Of a stretch of DNA of 33,836 bases, positions 8,067-16,098 are shown one piece after another; positions within the stretch are counted from its first letter, which is position 1, and the number at the start of each line of letters is the position of its first letter. A program made the translations under genes and the position numbers. This stretch comes from Ilumatobacteraceae bacterium (GTDB taxonomy: Bacteria; Actinomycetota; Acidimicrobiia; Acidimicrobiales; Ilumatobacteraceae). The notes beneath the pieces were generated by a model that saw nothing but the letters and a program-made list of their open reading frames with translations, did not search any database and was not told the origin of the DNA. Location: NCBI GenBank assembly GCA_023262325.1, contig JALRBS010000211.1, forward strand, positions 1 to 33,836. The letters run 5' to 3'.

Positions 8067-8700
8067 GGTCTTCGGCCATGGTCCAGCCGTAGGCGATGAG
8101 CACGCCGCCTTTATTGGGGTCGATGCCCTTGAATAAGCCCTTCACCGGAGCAGCGATCTTTTCGGGCTTCGAGGACTCGAAATCGACGAAGCCACCCTTC
8201 GGATTTTTCGGAGAGTTGAACTGCTCAGCAACGTACGAGGCATCGAGACCAAAGCGCTTCGCCAACCGTCGTCCCCACGCGCGCTCCTCGCCCACCGCAC
8301 GGGATCCCGGCGACGGGATGACGTCGTCGAGTTGCTTCAAGGCCTGCAACGCATCTGCCGTGGCGAAACGCCCACCGACGACGACATCTTCATCGGGAAA
8401 GGCCATCAGCGCACGATGAAAGGCCTCTTTCATGAGACCTTTCAGCACGGTGTCCCGCTTCGCATTTCGACGAACACTCATGACGCCGAGCAGCACACAT
8501 GGTGTTCCGCCAATACGTTCGAGCGTCGAGAACGTAAACCCGTGCAACGTTCCACCTTCACGAGCAGTCGTCGCGAGCACCCACTCCTCTTTGCACGTTT
8601 CCAAGAACGGCAACGAAAACGCGCCACCAAGCGCGCCCATCTCCTCAAGTTCCGCCTCGCTAACAGCGCTTGCGTCATTCGTGATTACTTCGAGTGCCAT
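8044..8700 (-). CDS. Conserved actinobacterial protein of unknown function
   Basis: A soluble protein of 218 residues that I recognise only as a conserved actinobacterial hypothetical. The layout is an N-terminal acidic region, then a central beta-rich part with GFTFSTLERIGGTPCVLLG, a basic stretch RRNAKRDTVLKGLMKEAF, then FPDEDVVVGGRF and GEERAWGRRLAKRFG, and a C-terminal IAYGWTMAEDLAKLG. The central segment has the feel of an acyltransferase-like fold, but I cannot show this. The ATG at 8700 has GGAGA 6-7 nt upstream, which excludes the longer reading. It follows dnaE by 70 nt and overlaps the nitroreductase. Confidence 0.8.
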   Translation of the reverse strand: MALEVITNDASAVSEAELEEMGALGGAFSLPFLETCKEEWVLATTAREGGTLHGFTFSTLERIGGTPCVLLGVMSVRRNAKRDTVLKGLMKEAFHRALMAFPDEDVVVGGRFATADALQALKQLDDVIPSPGSRAVGEERAWGRRLAKRFGLDASYVAEQFNSPKNPKGGFVDFESSKPEKIAAPVKGLFKGIDPNKGGVLIAYGWTMAEDLAKLGAR

Positions 8701-8750
8701 CCCTGATCTCCACGGAAAGTTCCCCCCTATTCTGCCATCTTCGATGCGAA

Positions 8751-8764
8751 CTCGGACATCCGAG
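8751..8764. other. Inverted repeat after dnaE
   Basis: CTCGGA-CA-TCCGAG, a perfect 6-bp inverted repeat, starts 6 nt beyond the dnaE stop on the minus strand. No T-run follows, so at best it is a weak or factor-dependent termination or processing site. Confidence 0.25.
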
Positions 8765-8770
8765 AGGGTC

Positions 8771-11700
8771 TCACAAGGCAACGACGTCGTGACCGAATGC
8801 GACGCGCAACGGCCCGACAGCCCGATTTGGGTCGACGCTGAACTCATCGCCGAGACGCAGCACCTTGCCGTCACCGACCTCAATTTCAACGGGCGCATCC
8901 CCACGATGATCGGAAATGATGTCTCGGAGGGCGATCAAGGTTGCACGATCAGGCATGCCACCCGGCATTCGAAGTCGCACAGGTCGCTGCGCTCCGTGTT
9001 CAAGTCCCGATAGCGCGTCGATCTCAAGTGCCATGAGGCTCATTCGGCTTTCATCGCGTCGGTCAAGCCGTGCTCTCACTGCAACGATCTTGTCATCGAC
9101 AATTGCGTGCTGCAGTTTCGTCAATGTTTTCGGAAAAACGGTCACCTCAACCGACGAATCGAGATCCTCGAGGACGAACACTGCCATCTGGTCGCCCTTT
9201 TTAGTGAATTTTCGGGTCGAACCAGTGATGATCCCACCAACGCGGACAACCGCGCCGTCCTCCATGTCCTCCAGGTCAACAATCGCATGTTCGGTCCGCC
9301 GTCGAAGCGCTGCCTCGACTCCAAGCAGCGGATGATCGGAAACATAGAGACCGAGCATCTCCTTTTCAGCGCGCAGGCGTTCCGGCTTCGGATACTCAAC
9401 CTCAGGAATATCAATTCGTTCGACTCTCGCGATTTCCGCTGAGTCGTCGCCATTCCAATCGCCGAACAGACTCAGTACTCCCTGATCACGCTCTCGACGA
9501 CGAACGACGGTCGTCTCGATGATGCGCTCATAGACCGACGCAAGTCCGAGCCGCGGGTGTCCGAGACCGTCGAATGCCCCACCGTTAATGAGCGACTCAA
9601 TTGTTCGTTTGTTGAGCACCTGCTCAGGAACCCGCTCAACGAATTCGTAGAACGATTCATACGCGCCATGTTCAGCGCGCTCCTCGACCAGCTGAGCAAC
9701 AAGCCCTTCGCCGACATTGCGCACCGCCGACATCCCGAAGAGAATCGCGCCCGGCGACCCCAACGGAAGCTCAACGTCGTCGGGAACTTCCGCCGCGAGC
9801 ATCGGCGCAAAGTCGCTCACTGAGCGATTGATATCAGGGGGCAGCACTCGAATACCGGACGCACGACAATCGGCCAGATAGGTCGCCGCTTTGTCGAGAT
9901 TGCTCTTCACACTCGTCAGCAGCGCCGAGAAATATTCGACTGGATAATGCGCCTTGAGATACGCCGTCTGATAGGTGATAAGTCCGTAGCCGAAGGTGTG
10001 ACTCTTGTTGAAGGCATAGTCGGCAAATTTCTCAATGATGTCGAACAGTTGCTTTCCGAGCGCTGCTCCATACCCGGTCGCATCACAGCCATGCTCAAAT
10101 TTTTCGCGCTCGGCTTGCATCAGGTCACGTTGCTTCTTGCCGCATGCCTTACGAAGGTTGTCGGCCTCAGCGAGCGAATACCCTGCGAACTGTTGTGCAA
10201 CGCGCATGACACTCTCTTGGTAGATCATCAGGCCAAACGTGTCGTGCAGCACTTCGCGGGCATCGTCATGGAAGAAATCGACGGGCTTGCGACCGTTCTT
10301 TCGATCGGCATAGTCGTTATGCATGTTCTCGCTCATCGGACCCGGGCGGTACAGCGCGAGCACAGCCGAGACGTCCTCGAAGGAGTTCGGTGCCATTCTG
10401 CGAAGCAGCTGTCGCATCGGCGGGGATTCCAGCTGAAACACACCGATGGTGTCGCCACGCGCGAGAAGTTCGAATGTCGCGGCGTCGTCAAGCGGAACCG
10501 TGTCGATGTCGAAAGACACGTCCCGCGTCGCTCGAATCATTGCCTGCGTGTCGGTGATGACATCGAGGTTTCGCAGACCTAGGAAGTCCATTTTGAGAAG
10601 GCCGAGTTCTTCAACTCCGTGCATCTCGTACTGCGTAACGACTGGTGCTTCCGACGGATCTTTGCCTGACTCAGGCTTGCGTTGAATCGGCAGATATTCG
10701 GTAACAGGTTCCTTCGTAATGACGACCGCGGCCGCGTGAATGCCGTCCGAGCGCTTCAAGCCCTCAAGGCCTTTGGCAACATCGACAACGCGCTGCACAT
10801 CGGGATCGCTCTCGTACATTGCCCGAAGTTCACTCGCCGCGTTGTAGCCATCGGCATACTTCTCATTTGCTTCGAAGCAATACTTCAGCGGGGTATCTCG
10901 ACCCATGACAAGCGGCGGCATTGCCTTCGCCACCCGGTCACCTAACGCATAGGGGTAGCCGAGCACCCTCGCAGCGTCGCGCACGGCGTTCCGTGCCTTG
11001 ATCGTCCCAAAGGTGATGATTTGCGCCACATGATCGCGACCGTACTTTTCGGCTGCGTACCGAATCATTTCGTCTCGATATCGAGAGTCGAAGTCCATGT
11101 CGATATCGGGCATCGAGATTCTCGACGGGTTCAAGAAGCGTTCGAAGAGCAGGTCATATTTGATGGGGTCGAGGTCAGTGATCCACAGGCAATAGGCAAC
11201 CGCACAACCGGCGGCGGAGCCGCGCCCCGGACCAACACGAATGTTCGAGTCGCGGGCGTGACGAATGAGGTCCCATACGACAAGGAAGTACGAGGCAAAT
11301 CCCATCGAGGCGATGACTTCGAGCTCGTAGGAGACGCGCTCAACAACACTGCTCGGCAGATCGACGCCCCACCGCCGGCGCGCGCCTTCCCACGTGAGAT
11401 GTTCGAGATACGACCGGTCGTCAGTGAAACCCTCGGGGATCGGGAAGGTCGGTAGTAACGCTTCACCGAACGTGATCTCGACATCGGCGCGCTCGGCGAT
11501 CCACAGGGTGTTATCGCATGCCTCAGGAATCTCGCGAAAAAGGTGACGCATCTCGTGCGCTGGCTTGAGGTAGTGCTCTTGCCCTTCAAACTTGAATCGA
11601 TCGGCATCGCTCATGAGCGAACCCGTCTGCACACAGAGCAACGCGTCGTGTGCTGCGTGATCGTCGCGATGGGTGTAGTGCGAATCGTTCGTCGCAAGCA

Positions 11701-12385
11701 GAGGGGCGCCGATACGTCGGGCGATGTCAACGAGTTGAGGATTCGTTCTGCGCTGGTCTGCGAGCCCGTGATCTTGCAGTTCGATGAACAGGTTGTCACG
11801 CCCGAAGATGTCCTGCAGTCGAGCCGCCTTCTCGAGTGCGCCCCGTTCATCGCCACGCATGAGGGACTGAAGAACATGTCCGCCAAGGCAACCCGTCGTT
11901 GCAATGAGCCCTTGTGAGTACTTCTCCAGCAACTCCCAGTCGATACGCGGCTTGTAGTAATAGCCCTCCAAGAACGCAAGGCTCGACAACTGAATCAGGT
12001 TTCGGTAACCCGTCTGATTCTCCGCCAGCAAGGTGAGGTGGTAATAGAGCTTCTGACCCGCCTCGGTGTCGCCACCCGAGTCATCGAGCCTGCCACGTCG
12101 AGCCGGTCGTTCATGCCGACTGTCGTGCGCCATGTACGCCTCGGTGCCGATGATCGGCTTAATTCCGCGTTGACGGCACTCCTTGTAGAACTCAAGTGTT
12201 CCGTACATGTTTCCGTGATCGGTAATACCGAGCGCAGGTTGACCATCGGCGAGTGCTGTCGCAACGAGTTCATCGAGCCGCGCCGCACCATCGAGCATCG
12301 AGAACTCGGTGTGAACGTGGAGATGGGTAAAGGAATCGGTCACTGAAGATTGAGGAAAGCGGATCGGTTTGTGATCACTCGACAT
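8771..12385 (-). CDS. dnaE: DNA polymerase III alpha subunit (DnaE1 type)
   Basis: The replicative polymerase catalytic subunit, 1204 residues from the ATG at 12385. The N-terminal PHP domain keeps all nine expected metal ligands: HLHVH, the Asp of SMLDG, TDHGNM, GTEAYM, YYHLTLLAEN, TTGCLGG and TNDSHY. The palm has PGRGSAAG and the catalytic aspartates in PDIDMDF (427, 429 and 431 from this start). Downstream are FGTIKARNAVRDAARVLG, ALYRPGPM and a C-terminal OB fold (GGIITGSTRKFTKKGD). Alternative starts are GTG at 12397 and GTG at 12343. The latter gives VTDSFTHLHVHTEF, close to many family N-termini; none has a Shine-Dalgarno site. It lies 66 nt downstream of bpa. Confidence 0.97.
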   Translation of the reverse strand: MSSDHKPIRFPQSSVTDSFTHLHVHTEFSMLDGAARLDELVATALADGQPALGITDHGNMYGTLEFYKECRQRGIKPIIGTEAYMAHDSRHERPARRGRLDDSGGDTEAGQKLYYHLTLLAENQTGYRNLIQLSSLAFLEGYYYKPRIDWELLEKYSQGLIATTGCLGGHVLQSLMRGDERGALEKAARLQDIFGRDNLFIELQDHGLADQRRTNPQLVDIARRIGAPLLATNDSHYTHRDDHAAHDALLCVQTGSLMSDADRFKFEGQEHYLKPAHEMRHLFREIPEACDNTLWIAERADVEITFGEALLPTFPIPEGFTDDRSYLEHLTWEGARRRWGVDLPSSVVERVSYELEVIASMGFASYFLVVWDLIRHARDSNIRVGPGRGSAAGCAVAYCLWITDLDPIKYDLLFERFLNPSRISMPDIDMDFDSRYRDEMIRYAAEKYGRDHVAQIITFGTIKARNAVRDAARVLGYPYALGDRVAKAMPPLVMGRDTPLKYCFEANEKYADGYNAASELRAMYESDPDVQRVVDVAKGLEGLKRSDGIHAAAVVITKEPVTEYLPIQRKPESGKDPSEAPVVTQYEMHGVEELGLLKMDFLGLRNLDVITDTQAMIRATRDVSFDIDTVPLDDAATFELLARGDTIGVFQLESPPMRQLLRRMAPNSFEDVSAVLALYRPGPMSENMHNDYADRKNGRKPVDFFHDDAREVLHDTFGLMIYQESVMRVAQQFAGYSLAEADNLRKACGKKQRDLMQAEREKFEHGCDATGYGAALGKQLFDIIEKFADYAFNKSHTFGYGLITYQTAYLKAHYPVEYFSALLTSVKSNLDKAATYLADCRASGIRVLPPDINRSVSDFAPMLAAEVPDDVELPLGSPGAILFGMSAVRNVGEGLVAQLVEERAEHGAYESFYEFVERVPEQVLNKRTIESLINGGAFDGLGHPRLGLASVYERIIETTVVRRRERDQGVLSLFGDWNGDDSAEIARVERIDIPEVEYPKPERLRAEKEMLGLYVSDHPLLGVEAALRRRTEHAIVDLEDMEDGAVVRVGGIITGSTRKFTKKGDQMAVFVLEDLDSSVEVTVFPKTLTKLQHAIVDDKIVAVRARLDRRDESRMSLMALEIDALSGLEHGAQRPVRLRMPGGMPDRATLIALRDIISDHRGDAPVEIEVGDGKVLRLGDEFSVDPNRAVGPLRVAFGHDVVAL

Positions 12386-12451
12386 CGAGCAAATCACAGG
12401 GATGTGGTTTAACGACAGTACCAGACGGGGGTGACGAAATCACCCGGGCAA

Positions 12452-12919
12452 TCACAAGTAGGTGCCCGGTCGATCGCCACTCGCCGGTGCGCTGTTCGGC
12501 AACTGACGCATTTGCTCAAATTGCTGTTTTGCGGCCATCTGCTGTGCAAACAACGTTGCCTGAATTCCGTGAAATAGCCCTTCAAGCCATCCCACAAGTT
12601 GCGCCTGCGCGACTCGCAACTCCCCTTCTGTCGGCACGGTCTCCGCGTCAAATGGTAACGCCAGCATTCGCAGCTCGTGACGAAGTTCAGGCGAGAGCGC
12701 CTCAGCAAGCTCAACGACTGAACGCTCGTACACCTCGGCAAGCCGCTCTCGACTTGCGTCGTCGAGTGGTGCCTGGCGGACTTCCTCGAGGAGTTGTTTC
12801 ACCATCGACCCAATCCTCAGCACTTTGCCCGGCTCGGTCACGCCGACTCCCTGATCATCGTCGCCGCCCGCCGTTACGACGTCTGGGTGCTCAACTGCTC
12901 CAAATTCCTGGTCACTCAT
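12452..12919 (-). CDS. bpa: Bacterial proteasome activator (Bpa/PafE)
   Basis: An ATP-independent ring activator that opens the 20S proteasome gate and feeds it unfolded proteins. The protein is 155 residues, slightly shorter than mycobacterial Rv3780. The central helices match closely (RIGSMVKQLLEEVR, AQAQLVGWLEGLFHGIQ, LFAQQMAAKQQ). The last residues are GTYL, equivalent to the GQYL docking tail of the mycobacterial protein that inserts between proteasome alpha subunits. The N-terminal 30 residues are acidic and probably disordered. The ATG has GGAG 8 nt upstream. Its presence implies that 20S proteasome genes exist elsewhere in the genome. It lies between a phosphodiesterase-like gene (55 nt upstream) and dnaE. 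Confidence 0.93.
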   Translation of the reverse strand: MSDQEFGAVEHPDVVTAGGDDDQGVGVTEPGKVLRIGSMVKQLLEEVRQAPLDDASRERLAEVYERSVVELAEALSPELRHELRMLALPFDAETVPTEGELRVAQAQLVGWLEGLFHGIQATLFAQQMAAKQQFEQMRQLPNSAPASGDRPGTYL

Positions 12920-12974
12920 CGCTCGTGCTCCGCCTTTTTGCCTTTTCGTTCACGCCCATGATCGCACTCCCAAA

Positions 12975-14084
12975 TTACCCATGACCGACCGAACCAACGA
13001 GAGGAACATACATCTCATCGGAGGTGAGCGATCCGTGGCGGCACACGAGATCGAATGGACCCGAATCTGCTGCATCATGCAGGCTCATCGACTCTCGAGC
13101 GGCAACCACGACGTCGCCGAGACGACCCACAACATGCGGCGGCATCCGGTCGCCGAACCAATGTTCCGCAAGCACCTGTGCCTGTGAGCGGACCCATGCC
13201 CGCGTTCCAAATTCACCTTGTGCGGCGTCGAGAAGCTCAGACTCCGCTCCGCGGCGAGCATGGAACCACCGCATCCGGCCTTCGCCAGACTGGCGCTCGA
13301 CGAGTCGAAGAAGCGCATCTGAAGGGTGCACGATGTCGTCACCCACGTGCACCTGACCGTGGTCAGCGGTGACGACGAGTGCTGCGTCGCTTGGAAGACG
13401 TTCGATGAGGTCGCTGACGAGCCGGTCAACGAGAGCGAGCTCGGCATCGTAGAAATCACCGAATCCACGTTCGTGAGCGATTTTGTCGAGCCCTGGGTAG
13501 TACGCGTGAACGAACGACGCTCCTTGCCGAACGAGTTCGCTCGTCACAATCGGGAGCGACGAAGGTGACCGATAGCCGTGCGCCCGGCCGCCACGAAGAT
13601 GCGCGTCTGAGAATGGGCTGCCAACGAGTTCCGCGGAGGTCACGTAATCAACCCGCTGACCGAGAAATCCCGGCACTGGCTGGAACTCGCTCGGCGGAAT
13701 GTCGGTGCGGCGACGACCCTCGTCGTCGGACCAGCGCAACATGTTCATCACCGCACCCGAAACAAGTACCCGATATCCAAGCACGCCATGTTCAGCCGGG
13801 GTCAGACCAGTCGCAATCGACGTCAGGGCGGTTGCCGTGGTGCTCGGCGCAACCGAGGTAATTGGCCCACCGACCATCGCCCCGAGCGTCGGAGCAATCG
13901 CCAGCCGATCGACGAGTTGATTCCAGCCGAGACCATCGATCACGAGCACGACAATCGCGCGAGCCTCACGTGCTACTGCGGGAATCCACTGTGGAGCCGC
14001 GCCAGAACCAAGAAGATGTGGCAATAGCCCGCAGATATTGGCGCCGCCATAATTAGGCAAGACCGGCTGATAACTGGCGTCCAT
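12975..14084 (-). CDS. Alkaline phosphatase superfamily protein (nucleotide pyrophosphatase/phosphodiesterase type)
   Basis: A 369-residue two-metal hydrolase. VLVIDGLGW supplies a metal Asp, and APSTTATALTSIATG holds the nucleophile Thr. YYPGLDKIAHERG and VTADHGQVHVG carry the further Asp/His ligands. These are the hallmarks of type I phosphodiesterase/nucleotide pyrophosphatases. The real substrate is unknown. No signal peptide or membrane segment is evident, so it appears cytosolic, unlike many secreted members. The ATG at 14084 is chosen because GGAGGGG lies 2 nt upstream, with GGAGG itself at 4 nt. It is divergent from the Rrf2 gene, with 117 nt between starts. Confidence 0.87.
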   Translation of the reverse strand: MDASYQPVLPNYGGANICGLLPHLLGSGAAPQWIPAVAREARAIVVLVIDGLGWNQLVDRLAIAPTLGAMVGGPITSVAPSTTATALTSIATGLTPAEHGVLGYRVLVSGAVMNMLRWSDDEGRRRTDIPPSEFQPVPGFLGQRVDYVTSAELVGSPFSDAHLRGGRAHGYRSPSSLPIVTSELVRQGASFVHAYYPGLDKIAHERGFGDFYDAELALVDRLVSDLIERLPSDAALVVTADHGQVHVGDDIVHPSDALLRLVERQSGEGRMRWFHARRGAESELLDAAQGEFGTRAWVRSQAQVLAEHWFGDRMPPHVVGRLGDVVVAARESMSLHDAADSGPFDLVCRHGSLTSDEMYVPLVGSVGHG

Positions 14085-14189
14085 CGCCCCTCCATGAGTC
14101 GACGTGTCGAGGTCAGCCATCAACCAAGTTCACCAGCAGAGAGTCAAATTGGCAACCCTCCAACGATCGCGAGAAGCCAATGAACGATC

Positions 14190-14195
14190 TACCAT
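14190..14195 (+). promoter_or_regulatory. Candidate -10 box (TACCAT) for leaderless rrf2 gene
   Basis: TACCAT is followed by exactly 6 nt and then the GTG of the Rrf2 gene, which has no Shine-Dalgarno site. It closely resembles TACCGT before the only other plus-strand gene. Autoregulation by the Rrf2 protein at this site is possible but not shown. Confidence 0.42.
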
Positions 14196-14201
14196 GGCGG
14201 C

Positions 14202-14651
14202 GTGCGGGTCTCAACACGTGGTGATTATGCCTGTCGAGCATTGTTGTCGCTCGCGCTGCGCGCCGATGAAGCAGGACCGACATCGGTGCGGGACATCGCT
14301 GAGCGAACCGCACTGCCGCAGCCTTACCTTGAGCAAATCCTTCTCGCGCTGAAAGGCGCCGGACTCGTGCGATCGAAACGAGGGGTCGGCGGCGGGTACG
14401 TGCTCGCGCGCGCTCCATCGAACATTCGACTTTCAGAGATTCTCTCCGCAGTTGACGGGCCGATCACGCTCGGCGACTTTGGCGAACCTCACACCGATGG
14501 TGCCTGCGATCACGAAGGACAATGTGTGTTGCTGTCGATCTGGAACGCGGCTGGCGATGTCATGCGAAGCCACCTCGAGGGTTACACACTTGCGACGATT
14601 GTCGAAATGGCGAATGGCTCTACGCCCTGGCCGCCGACCGCGGCTACCTGA
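14202..14651 (+). CDS. Rrf2 family transcriptional regulator
   Basis: A winged-helix regulator of 149 residues. MRVSTRGDYACRALLSLA and the helix-turn-helix around RTALPQPYLEQILLALKGAGLVRSKRGVGGGY match the family (IscR, NsrR, RsrR). The effector region has only two cysteines, in GACDHEGQC. IscR and NsrR use three, so a cluster with a non-Cys ligand, or a plain thiol or redox switch, is possible. There is a His between the two cysteines. The start is GTG without a Shine-Dalgarno site. It converges on rluD (27 nt between stops) and diverges from the phosphodiesterase-like gene. No iron-sulfur or nitric-oxide gene is adjacent to indicate its regulon. Confidence 0.9.
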   Translation: MRVSTRGDYACRALLSLALRADEAGPTSVRDIAERTALPQPYLEQILLALKGAGLVRSKRGVGGGYVLARAPSNIRLSEILSAVDGPITLGDFGEPHTDGACDHEGQCVLLSIWNAAGDVMRSHLEGYTLATIVEMANGSTPWPPTAAT

Positions 14652-14678
14652 CGAGATACACCCGCAGCCAGCCCGTAC

Positions 14679-15608
14679 TTAGCCATTCGGCGCGATTTCG
14701 AGCGTTGCAAGCATCGCTGAGAGGTCATCAGCAAGATCGCTCGTGAACTCGACACGTTGCCCAGTCGCAGGGTGGTCGAATTCGAGATGGGCCGCGTGCA
14801 GAAATGGACGCTGCAACCCAAGCGTTGGACGTCGTTGCCCGTACCAAGGATCACCGATGAGAGGGTGATTGATCGATGCGAGATGCACTCTGATTTGATG
14901 CGTACGTCCCGTTTCAAGGCTGCACCGTAGGAGCGAACAGGCCGCTGGTGCTCGATACTCCCCGACCACCACGTACTCGGTTCGTGCGTCTCGGCCATCG
15001 GCGACGACTGCCATTTTGAGGGGATCACGTCGCGACCGTCCGATGGGTGCATCGATGACGCCATGCGGCGCGTCCGGAACCCCCCACACCAGCGCCGCAT
15101 ATTGTCGAGTTGCCGAATGATCAGCGAATTGCGGCACCAACGCCTCGTAGGCCCGTTGGCTCCTCGCCACGACAAGCAAGCCTGTACTGCCGGCGTCGAG
15201 ACGATGGACGATGCCCGGTCGATGTTGTTCACCGACCGCGTGAATCTCCGGATACCGAGCAAGCAGCCCATTGACGAGAGTGCCCGATCTGTTGCCAGCA
15301 CCCGGATGCACCACCTGTCCGGCTGCCTTGTCGACGACGATGATGTCATCATCTTCGTAAATAACGACGACGTCGACATCTATCTCACCGGCCGGAGGTT
15401 GCTCAACTTCCAACATGTCAGGATCTGCTGAGACTGACTGCCCCGCACTTAGTCTGATCTTTCCGCTTCGCTCCACGGTTCCATCGACGGTCACCGCGCC
15501 GGCTGAAATGAGTGAGGCAGCGGTCGACCTCGAGATATCGAGGAGTAAGGCAACGATGCGGTCGACGCGCTCTCCATCAAGCGCTGACGGAACTTCTTCA
15601 TGAATCAT
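14679..15608 (-). CDS. rluD: Ribosomal large-subunit pseudouridine synthase, RluD type
   Basis: Isomerises uridines to pseudouridine in 23S rRNA. At 309 residues it has an N-terminal S4 RNA-binding domain (about 1-65) and an RluA/RluD catalytic domain. The catalytic Asp138 is in [12 protein letters not shown]; most relatives read HRLD..TSGL, so the Thr/Ser pair is swapped here. Other conserved motifs are [21 protein letters not shown] and FLHAAHLEF. The ATG at 15608 overlaps the lspA end by 11 nt and has AAAGGTG upstream. The lspA-rluD order is common in actinobacteria and Firmicutes. The exact target uridines are not certain. Confidence 0.93.
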   Translation of the reverse strand: MIHEEVPSALDGERVDRIVALLLDISRSTAASLISAGAVTVDGTVERSGKIRLSAGQSVSADPDMLEVEQPPAGEIDVDVVVIYEDDDIIVVDKAAGQVVHPGAGNRSGTLVNGLLARYPEIHAVGEQHRPGIVHRLDAGSTGLLVVARSQRAYEALVPQFADHSATRQYAALVWGVPDAPHGVIDAPIGRSRRDPLKMAVVADGRDARTEYVVVGEYRAPAACSLLRCSLETGRTHQIRVHLASINHPLIGDPWYGQRRPTLGLQRPFLHAAHLEFDHPATGQRVEFTSDLADDLSAMLATLEIAPNG

Positions 15609-16098
15609 GGTTCACCTTTGAAGCACGTCCTCGAGCCTCACGCGCCAGCGACAACACGAGCAAGGCTGCGCCGAGATTGATTGCAATGTCGGCAACGTTA
15701 AAGACCGGGAACCATTGAAAATCGATGAAGTCAACAACGGATCCGCGGAGCAATCCCGGCGATCGGACAACGCGATCCATGAAATTTCCTGTCGCTCCGC
15801 CAACGAGAAGCCCAAGCGCGATGGCGACCGCTCGAGTTCGCTGACGACTCATTGAGCGCGCAAGCACGACGATGATGAGAAAGGCAAGAACGGCGATCGC
15901 GGGACCGAACCCAGTGCCTGCTCCAAACGCCATCCCGGAGTTGTACGTGAGCCGCATCCGCAGCGTCCAGACGACATCTACAGGGCCATCTTTCAACGTT
16001 CCGAGCGCGATTTGCTTAGTGACTTGATCGGCGACAAGAACGACGAAACCGAGGATCCAAGGAGTTCGGCGAACAAGCCAGCCCGCCGTTTTCGTCAT
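15598..16098 (-). CDS. lspA: Lipoprotein signal peptidase (signal peptidase II)
   Basis: A membrane aspartyl protease that removes the signal peptide from diacylglyceryl-prolipoproteins. At 166 residues it has four hydrophobic segments, starting near 11-28. Family motifs are [32 protein letters not shown] and [11 protein letters not shown]. The catalytic aspartates are D123 (VVDFID) and D137 (NVADI). The ATG at 16098 forms an ATGA overlap with the upstream dksA-like stop, so translation is coupled; a GGAGGG lies 11 nt upstream. The first residues are basic, as expected for a cytosolic N-terminus. Extension to 16146 would run further back into the dksA-like gene and is not needed. Confidence 0.95.
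   Translation of the reverse strand: MTKTAGWLVRRTPWILGFVVLVADQVTKQIALGTLKDGPVDVVWTLRMRLTYNSGMAFGAGTGFGPAIAVLAFLIIVVLARSMSRQRTRAVAIALGLLVGGATGNFMDRVVRSPGLLRGSVVDFIDFQWFPVFNVADIAINLGAALLVLSLAREARGRASKVNHDS

Noticed and set aside
9947-10582. 211-residue plus-strand frame opposite dnaE
   Set aside because: It is antisense to the DnaE polymerase domain, with no recognisable domain and no start signal.
14127-14154. TTGACT/TTGGCA as -35 boxes for the divergent rrf2 and phosphodiesterase genes
   Set aside because: No matching -10 at 16-18 nt; the spacing to the rrf2 -10 candidate is about 35 nt.
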